NCBI GenBank assembly: GCA_033398695.1
Contig: CM065817.1
Coordinates: 67,692,001 to 67,756,000 of the forward strand
Source: Orobanche coerulescens
Taxonomy: Eukaryota > Streptophyta > Magnoliopsida > Lamiales > Orobanchaceae
Reading direction: 5' to 3'
DNA length: 64,000 nt
The notes below the pieces were generated by a model that was not told the DNA's origin, made no database searches, and was given only the letters and a program-made list of their open reading frames with translations. The position numbers and the translations under genes are program-made. Positions 57,474-64,000 of the stretch are shown here, piece after piece. Each line of letters begins with the position of its first letter. Position 1 is the first letter of the stretch.

Positions 57474-60400
57474 TGTAGAACCCCCTAAATTCGATAGCTC
57501 ACTACATGTACAACTTATTATATCATGATGTAATTTAATAATAGTTATTTTATGAAATGATATAATCTACATCTAGTTTCATCTTAGTTTACTTAATTGT
57601 TTCGGAAATAATAAATTAATTGAAAGTTAAAGTAGAATATTGGTTCACCTAATGGGCTATGTGTACCAGCATTTACTAATATAAACTCACTAATGGACTC
57701 AAACCCAACTTAATAAAATTCTAAAGTCTTGGAATTATGATTGAAAGTCCAATCCAAACTACTTAATCCATTTATAATTTAATAAATACCCAACTAAATA
57801 TATTAACATTCTACACATTTAAAATACAAAAAAAAAATATATACACACACACACATATTGGGGCGGCCAAATGGGGATAAAGGGAGGGGGAATCAACATT
57901 TTTTTAAAGCCCATGTCTCCCCATGCAAGAGACATAGTTACTACCCCATTTCTCATGCCTTGACCATACTTAAAAATACACCATTTTTAATACTTACACC
58001 CAACATACTTTCTCCCACACATACCAACACAAAATCTGCATTTGAGAGTCAAGAGAGAGGGAAGGGCCGAACCAAAAAGGAAGAAGGAGGAAGAAGAAGA
58101 AAATTCAAGCAAAGAAATAGGTAACCTCACTTTCTACTTCCATTTCCATAATTTCTAGTAATAATCCTTTTAATCTAACTTTAAACTTAAAAAATGCAAA
58201 CAAAATACTCACCTTGGCGTGCATGGTGATAGCCAAACCATATAGTGTGAGAGGGGAGGTCATTTTCCAACTTCCGAGACATATAACCGACTAAATCCGG
58301 CAAGATCGAGGTGGGTGAAAACTCTTTTAAACCTTTAAAGTAGAATCTCTAATTTTACTTGTGATGCATGTGTTAAATCTGAAGTATTTAGAGATTTTAT
58401 TTATATGATCTATGTTAAAATCTTCATGTCAAAATTACATATTATGATATTGCGTATAGCTATGTATAATTCGTTTTTCTTAAATTTAACTCTCAAATAT
58501 TATGAAAAATGTGGAAGCATGTACTAATCTGAAATTCTTGTGTAAATGCATGTTTTCAAAGATGTATGTTATGGTTATAACAATATGCAATATGATTTAT
58601 TGAATTTAAATGACAACCGATTTGGTAGTCGGATGTCGATTTTGTGATAAATTGAATGTTATATGTTTTCTTCTAAATGTTGTTGAAAACCCTACCAAAA
58701 TCTAAAATCTTGTGTTATATGATTATGTTATGATATATGGATAATTTATTTACGGCCAAAACGGGACTTGAAATGAGTAAACGGAACTTTTATGCATAAT
58801 TTGTAATTTCTTAAAGTTTGGGGACTAAACTGAAATTTGCGAAAATAAAACATTCTGGACCTTGGACAGTATATATTATACCATGTATAGGCTGTCCATT
58901 AAGTTTCAAGTGATTCGGAGTTCGATATCTAAACTAAATAGTCCAAGTCACAATTTTAAAATAATTTCGGGGTCAAAATGCAAGAATTTCAAACTTATAG
59001 ACCAAGTCAGAAATTTTCTGGAATTTTCACAAATCTTGAATTCCAGGTTCATCACGAGTCATCTCGTAAAATTTCGTTAAATTCCGAGCTAAATTCATAG
59101 CTCTATAAGCCTCGGAACGATTTCCTTAAGTTTTGGGGCAATGTCGTAATTTCTGGAAATTTCAGTCCCGAAACTGGAAATTTCCGAATTTTCCTTCAAT
59201 CTGGAGTCGAGGAAGTATTTTTGGCTTCCACATAAAATTTCATAACCATCCAATTTTGTTTCATACTCCAAATGCTTAGGTTTGAACCTAAGGGTAAAAA
59301 TGTCCTTTCGAACTATTTCGGAAACTCTCGTTTCGTCGAACCTACCCATTTAATATATCTGACCTGAACCCATTAGACCGTTAATAAATTATTGAGAATA
59401 TTTTCGAATTTATATACAAGTCATATTCCGTATTACCGGGCCACAAATATAATTAACCATATTCCATACTTAGTCAAAAGACGCTATTAACCTTACTGAG
59501 CGAACGTTTACGTGATACTTGTGAAATGCGGGAACTAAGTGCTATACAAACAAAGTGCCACGGACAGGTCCGCCTCTGACTCTATCGGGACAAAGTGCCA
59601 CGTCGACGGACGGGGGCCACCTCTTGAGCCCATACGAAACAGAGAGCCGACCTACAATCCAGGGGCCACCTCTTGAGCTGTAGGAGCCACCTCTAGAGTC
59701 CCAAATCGAGTCGGGACGGTTAGACCGAGTCTTGGATCGAGCAGCACGGTTGCGGTTCATGAACGAGGCTACCATTGTTTTCTATTCCCATAACCGAGGA
59801 ACAGAGTGTTCCGAGGGACTTGGGTCGTAGACTTGGGGTATAATCGCGATTATGGTGTGATCCGGGTATTGACCCACATCTAGGACATACCGAGCCCAGA
59901 TAAGAGATAAGGAAGCACACGCTAAGTGTGAGAGCGAAGGCTCAGCTATTGGGGCAACGGTCCAAATCTTGAGGCGACGGCCTATATTGCTAGGAGTAAT
60001 AAGGAGAGTCTAGAATCCAATGTCCACATCGGCAGGATTCGAAACTGGATTGACTGATCGACTGATTGACTGAACGCTTGACTTGACATCCATCCACGGG
60101 GATAGGATTATAATATTACAACTACATAATGATTATTGTTTTATAAAAATTCCGACATAATAGTACTTGTTCCCACTTTTTCATAATTGATAAAATCATG
60201 CATCACTTAAAAATTTTCAAAGGAAAGAGCCACACTCGCACACGATCACCCACTCACTGAGACCTTTTGTCTCACCCCACCATTTTCCCTTTTAAACCAG
60301 AGAATGAGCAAACAGCAGAGGACGAAGAAGGCTTCGTGGAAGAGGCCGAATAAAAGACTGCTGTCAAGATTTCGGACTTTTGTTTCTGTTGTTATCCCAA

Positions 60401-60648
60401 ATTATAATAGTTAATTTTGTCTCGTAATCGGATCATTTAGTATTTGGAAAAATTTCCGCTGCAAACTTTGAACAGTGTAATTTCGATTATCAGCTTTGTC
60501 ACAATGAATCTTAGAACATCGGGCTAAGATTGTTGTTTTGAAATATTATCCAATCGTTATGTTGCTTCCGCGATTTATTGTTGCATTTTGATTGATTGAT
60601 TGGCCGATGCGTCGCACCCTCGTCCTTCCCGATGTTGGGGGCATGACA
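57474..60648 (+). repeat. O2 5' LTR (3175 bp)
   Basis: It runs from TGTAGAACCCCC to TTGGGGGCATGACA. It is homologous to the O LTR but lacks the 182-bp tandem repeats. Two copies of GGGCCACCTCTTGAG and a variant lie at about 59,604-59,700. An ACAC microsatellite lies near 57,840. No CGTACG palindrome cluster was seen. Confidence 0.85.
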
Positions 60649-60652
60649 GGAG

Positions 60653-60668
60653 TGGTATCGGAGCCCGC
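60653..60668 (+). other. O2 primer-binding site
   Basis: TGGTATCGGAGCCCGC lies four bases after the LTR, matching the O site but for the last base. Confidence 0.85.
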
Positions 60669-61424
60669 TTTGTGAGAAGTACACTTACGACGAGCTAACC
60701 AGGATAAGATTCTTTTGACTCATATGGGAATTTCACCTAGGACGAAGTGAACCGTAGGATTGAGACCTAAAATAGATTTCTCGAGTTCATTCTCCAAAAG
60801 ATCTCTTTCGACTTGTCATTATTCACTTGGAATATGCATAGTCAAATTCAAATTCCCTAAGTCATACTTGATTAAGTATCCACGGCATTTTCCCGACCGA
60901 ATTAATTCTTCTATTGAACTCTTGAAACGGATATAGTTTATTTCACTTATCCATTTCTAAAAGTCATGACAGTATTCATTCAAAATTGATTAAGTTCCTT
61001 AAACTCCACTAAACTTCACTGTCTTCTTAAAAATGAAGTACTATTGTTCCTTTGTCGTTAGTATCATATAAGCATATTTGCTGAATCATTAAGTTCACTG
61101 CCTTAATGATTATTCATGCTTAATAGAGTCTTGTGTTGTATATTAGATCTTGCGAGATACTGACTTAGTTTTATAATTAGATGGACCCCGCAGATAACAA
61201 AGATTTGACCAAGGAAAATCAGAATACCCCTAACTCGAAATGAATGATTTGGTGGTTAAGCCACTCGTAATTGGAATCAATTATATTTTCTATTCTTATT
61301 CGATAAGTCCATTAATCATGAATAATTAGTAAATAATTATGCGTTTAATTCTACATGACAACATAGAATACTAATAATTCCACATATGACCGTAAATCCT
61401 CACACATGCCCTAACTTATAATAG
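60669..61424 (+). other. O2 leader
   Basis: About 750 bp of non-coding leader align with O. Only the 20-codon frame at 61181 stands out. Confidence 0.7.
61181..61243 (+). CDS. Conserved 20-codon leader ORF in O2
   Basis: The frame begins MDPADNKDLTKENQ and ends NTPNSK. It has the same length as in O, without indels, with differences at residues 4 and 5 and a silent third-base change at residue 10. It ends about 180 bp before the gag ATG. Confidence 0.35.
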   Translation: MDPADNKDLTKENQNTPNSK

Positions 61425-62443
61425 ATGGCTGACCGAAGACGCGGACGCCCTCGCATGAATCATGACGAGCAGCATCAACGCGATGATCGCTCACGCTCTC
61501 CTCTACGAGGAGGAATTGGGAATGATGCCATGGCCCAAGCCCTCACTCAACTGACAAACTTCCTACAACAGCAGACTGCTAACAACGGGAACAACAACGA
61601 AACTCATGATCGCACCTTGGAAAGGTTCTTACGCTTCAACCCGCCTACCTTTGACGGGGAACCCGACGATATCAAAGTTGAACTCTGGCTGGAGAAAATT
61701 GAGGTAATTTTCAACGCCCTTCAGTATACTAATGAACAACGGATATCACTGGCTGCATTATGACTCGAGGCCGCAGCTCATGACTGGTGGAGGAGTGTCA
61801 ACGAGCGCTGGACGAGAGAAAACCATGTCAGGACATGGGCTAACTTCCTGACCGACTTCCGAACTCAATACATGTCAGCAGCATCCAGAGAGGCTAGACG
61901 AGACGAGTTCTACCACCTGAAGGAAGGATCCATGACAGTCGCTCAATATGAAGCCCAGTTTAACAGGTTGTCTAAATACGCACCGGGATTGGTAACAACT
62001 GAGAGGACAATCTCTATAAATTCACTAGAGGATTGAGGCAGTCGCTTCAAAAGAGTCTTCTAACTGTCCAGTTGACGACACTTACCCAAGCAGTGGAAGC
62101 CGCCACCCGGGTCGAGAGCGGAACTGTGAGGTTAGCTCAACAGCAAAGCCGTTTCTCCAACAACGCCAAGAGGCCTGCTACCTGACCAACATCAATGCCA
62201 CCACAGAAGTTTAAGAGGACGGGGACTCAAGAAAGCTCGAGTGGAACAAAGGCACCAGTTCTCAACAAACCAACAACGCCTTGTACCCACTATGGTAGGA
62301 AAGGGCATAAGTCAGAGTTGTGTTGGAGAAAGCTCGGAAAGTGCCTACGTTGCGGCAACCCAGATCATCAAATTCGAGAATGCCCAGATATGAACACCCC
62401 GGCGATCAAACCAGCCACAGCAGCTAAGCCAGGAAACAAATGA
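61425..62443 (+). pseudogene. gag: O2 gag with zinc knuckles, broken by stops and a frameshift
   Basis: It opens MADRRRGRPRMNHDEQ, a basic start. Capsid landmarks are NPPTFDGEPDDIKVELWL, then a TGA at about 61,761, then AAAHDWWRSVNERW and EFYHLKEGSMTVAQYEAQF. A frameshift near 62,010 is followed by VQLTTLTQAVEAATRV and another TGA near 62,183. The nucleocapsid has one knuckle missing its second Cys (CTHYGRKGHKSELC) and one intact (CLRCGNPDHQIREC). It is typical of the Tekay-like gag family but not functional. Confidence 0.85.
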
Positions 62444-62977
62444 GGGAAAGCCCCAGCATGAGTATTTTCTCTAGCTGGCCAGGAGGCACCGAAAAACAAC
62501 GATGTGGTGGAAGGTACACTCCTGATATCTAATCAACTTGCACGAACACTTATAGATCCAGGATCGTCCCATTCGTTTGTTGCACCACATTTTTCTAAGA
62601 AACATGATAGACCGTTAGAATCCTTGCCATTATGTCTAGAAGTATCTACCCCGATTGGAGTTAGTCAGCTAGTGGATAAAGTCCATTCTGCGTGTGATGT
62701 GATCATCAGTGGTAACTGTTACTCTGCCGATTTAGTAGTGCTTCCAATATTAGAGTATGACATCATCCTAGGAATGGATTGGCTGTCTAAGCACTACACA
62801 CAATTAGATTGTCATTCTAAGATAGTTAGGTTTTGCGAACCTAACAAGCTAATTGTGGAATTAATTAGAGACGCTAGAGTCAACCTAGCACCTATAATAT
62901 CAGCTATCAAGGCTAGGAAGGCATTTGCCAAAGGGGCAACTAGATTTTTAGCCTTCGTCATTAACAAGCCCAAGAGT
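62444..62977 (+). pseudogene. pol: O2 protease, truncated by C
   Basis: Separated from gag by a TGA and another stop, the frame resumes at 62504. The active site reads LIDPGSSHSF; O2 keeps DPG where O has DPR. The distal segment YDIILGMDWLSKH and the linker [16 protein letters not shown] follow, matching O up to the point where C is inserted. The RT domain is absent from the window. Codons past 62978 in the same open stretch belong to C. Confidence 0.85.
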
Positions 62978-64000
62978 TGTTGGAACATTTTGTTCCATAC
63001 ATATATTAATAATGTTTTGATGATTAAAGTTGAAAAGCAAAATAAAACAATGAAGAGGCGAAGCAAGAATCGAAGAAAACGAAAACTCAAAAAAGGTGTT
63101 CTGGACTAAGCTAACATACGCAATGAGTATTGTATAGCGTACGTAATATTTGAATCATAACGTACGTAACAGCATGTTTATAACGTACGTAATGAGAAGA
63201 TTCTGAGTTCAAACAAGATGAACTTTGGAAATGATGTCATGGCATAGGTCAGCAAGCAACGGACATATTGACCTATTATAACGTACGTAATGATGTCTTA
63301 TTAACATACGTAAGAAAAAAAACAAAAGCTACTGGACTCTTACTGGGAGATGCTAACGTACGTAACAAGGTTATATTAACATACGTAAGACGGCTAATGG
63401 CCGTAATGGGAAGGAGATAGCGGCCGTAATGAAGTGTCAGATTGCTAACGGCTACTTTGATCAAGAAGGCTATAAATACCATGCCTATGGTATTGATTCA
63501 GAACAACAACTTCAAGCATACTACACATTCACCTGAGATTGATATTCATTGTATTGTTGTTGTAATATTGAGCTTACATTGAGTGATTGAGTGTTATACA
63601 CAAAATCATACACGAGTGGTAAAAGAAAAGATACGATTGGATTCGGTGTTATTAGGATCAAGGATCCGGCATTGTTAGAATCGCAATCACTATCTTCGTG
63701 AGGTTTATCTAGTACCGATAGAAAGCTAGAGCGGTTGATTCCTTGTCCTACGAAAAGGATAACGGTTTAACTTGGACCGACACAAAGACAAGTACGAGTG
63801 GTTTATCACGTACCAATAGAAGACGTATTGTAACGGTTATACCTCGACCGATAGAATAGAGGAGAAGAGGTTTTTATTTAGCCTATTGAAAAAGATACCG
63901 AGAGAGGACGTAGGCTCGTTTATAGCCGAACCTCTATAAATCCTTGTGTGCTTTAAATTTCCGCACTTGATATTTACGCTTCCGCAACATGGCGCAAATA
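62978..64000 (+). repeat. Element C: LTR of a probable Copia (SIRE-like) element
   Basis: It begins TGTTGGAACATTTTGTTCC inside O2 protease, followed by AATGTTTTGATGATTAAAG, a start typical of SIRE/Maximus-type Copia LTRs. The presumed target duplication AGAGT (62973-62977) has no visible partner. The LTR runs to or near the window edge; an end within the last 15 bases is possible but unproven. Confidence 0.6.
63108..63480 (+). promoter_or_regulatory. C LTR: palindrome cluster and TATA box
   Basis: About eight sites of TAACGTACGTAA, TAGCGTACGTAA or TTAACATACGTAA type are followed by two TACGGCC-type half-sites (AATGGCCGTAATG, AGCGGCCGTAATG). The TATA box GGCTATAAATACC (63468-63480) lies about 36 bp further. 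Both palindrome types thus occur in one LTR. Confidence 0.65.

Larger units (their letters stand above)
57474..62977 (+). mobile_element. Element O2: O-family chromovirus with gag, cut by C
   Basis: The plus-strand order is 5' LTR, primer-binding site, leader, gag and protease. Sequence stops after the protease, at the insertion of C (62978). LTR ends, leader and protease match O in the opposite orientation. It shows what O lost: gag is present here. The remainder would lie right of C, outside the window. Confidence 0.85.

Noticed and set aside
63980..64000. End of the C LTR and a primer-binding site in the last bases (CAACATGGCGC)
   Set aside because: No second LTR is available for comparison and the following bases do not clearly match a tRNA end.

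Overview
The window is plant nuclear DNA made almost entirely of nested LTR retrotransposons. The evidence is plant-type Ty3/gypsy chromovirus pol genes, primer-binding sites matching the 3' end of initiator tRNA-Met (TGGTATCNGAGC type), LTRs of 2-4 kb, and a protease of the Ogre/Tat/Athila (OTA) type. The only host-like gene is a broken cytokinin-activating LOG-like gene. I cannot name the species; an angiosperm, probably a dicot, fits best. I call the elements A, O, L, P, E', T, F, E, O2 and C.

Layout. A (1-8291, minus) is a young Tekay-like chromovirus; its left LTR runs out of the window. It sits in the LTR of O (minus; pieces 8292-9240 and 25414-35596). The same O LTR also holds L (9241-25413, minus), a protein-free element arranged LTR-internal-LTR-internal-LTR with a 5-bp target duplication (ATTAT) at the outer edges only. 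O itself sits 30 bp from the end of the 5' LTR of P (35597-41228, plus), which has only a gag remnant. P interrupts E' (41229-41545, minus), an LTR fragment, which interrupts the LTR of T (41546-46110, minus), an OTA-type element with a protease remnant and a LOG-like pseudogene where pol should be. On the right, F (46111-46243 and 55943-57473) is an LTR split by E (46244-55942, plus), a decayed full-length chromovirus with target duplication AGTCG. F is then cut by O2 (57474-62977, plus), a relative of O that still has gag. O2 is cut by the LTR of C (62978 to the end), which looks Copia/SIRE-like.

How the parts relate. A, E, O and O2 have or had their own proteins. P (gag only), O (pol without gag) and L (no proteins) are non-autonomous forms that keep cis signals: LTR ends, primer-binding site, leader, and a short hairpin before the polypurine tract. 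L shares its outer LTR end with A and its leader with P, so A-like or P-like relatives are plausible sources of its proteins.

Two signals stand out. First, the LTRs of at least six families carry clusters of short, irregularly spaced, CpG-rich palindromes (core CGTACG, CGTGCG or CGGCCG, flanked by TTA/TAA), and the cluster usually ends just upstream of the TATA box. Second, one exact repeat period of the L array (about 11.55-17.68 kb) differs systematically from the rest at CTG/CAG sites and homopolymers. That points either to an unpolished assembly block or to integration of a one-LTR circle by homologous recombination.
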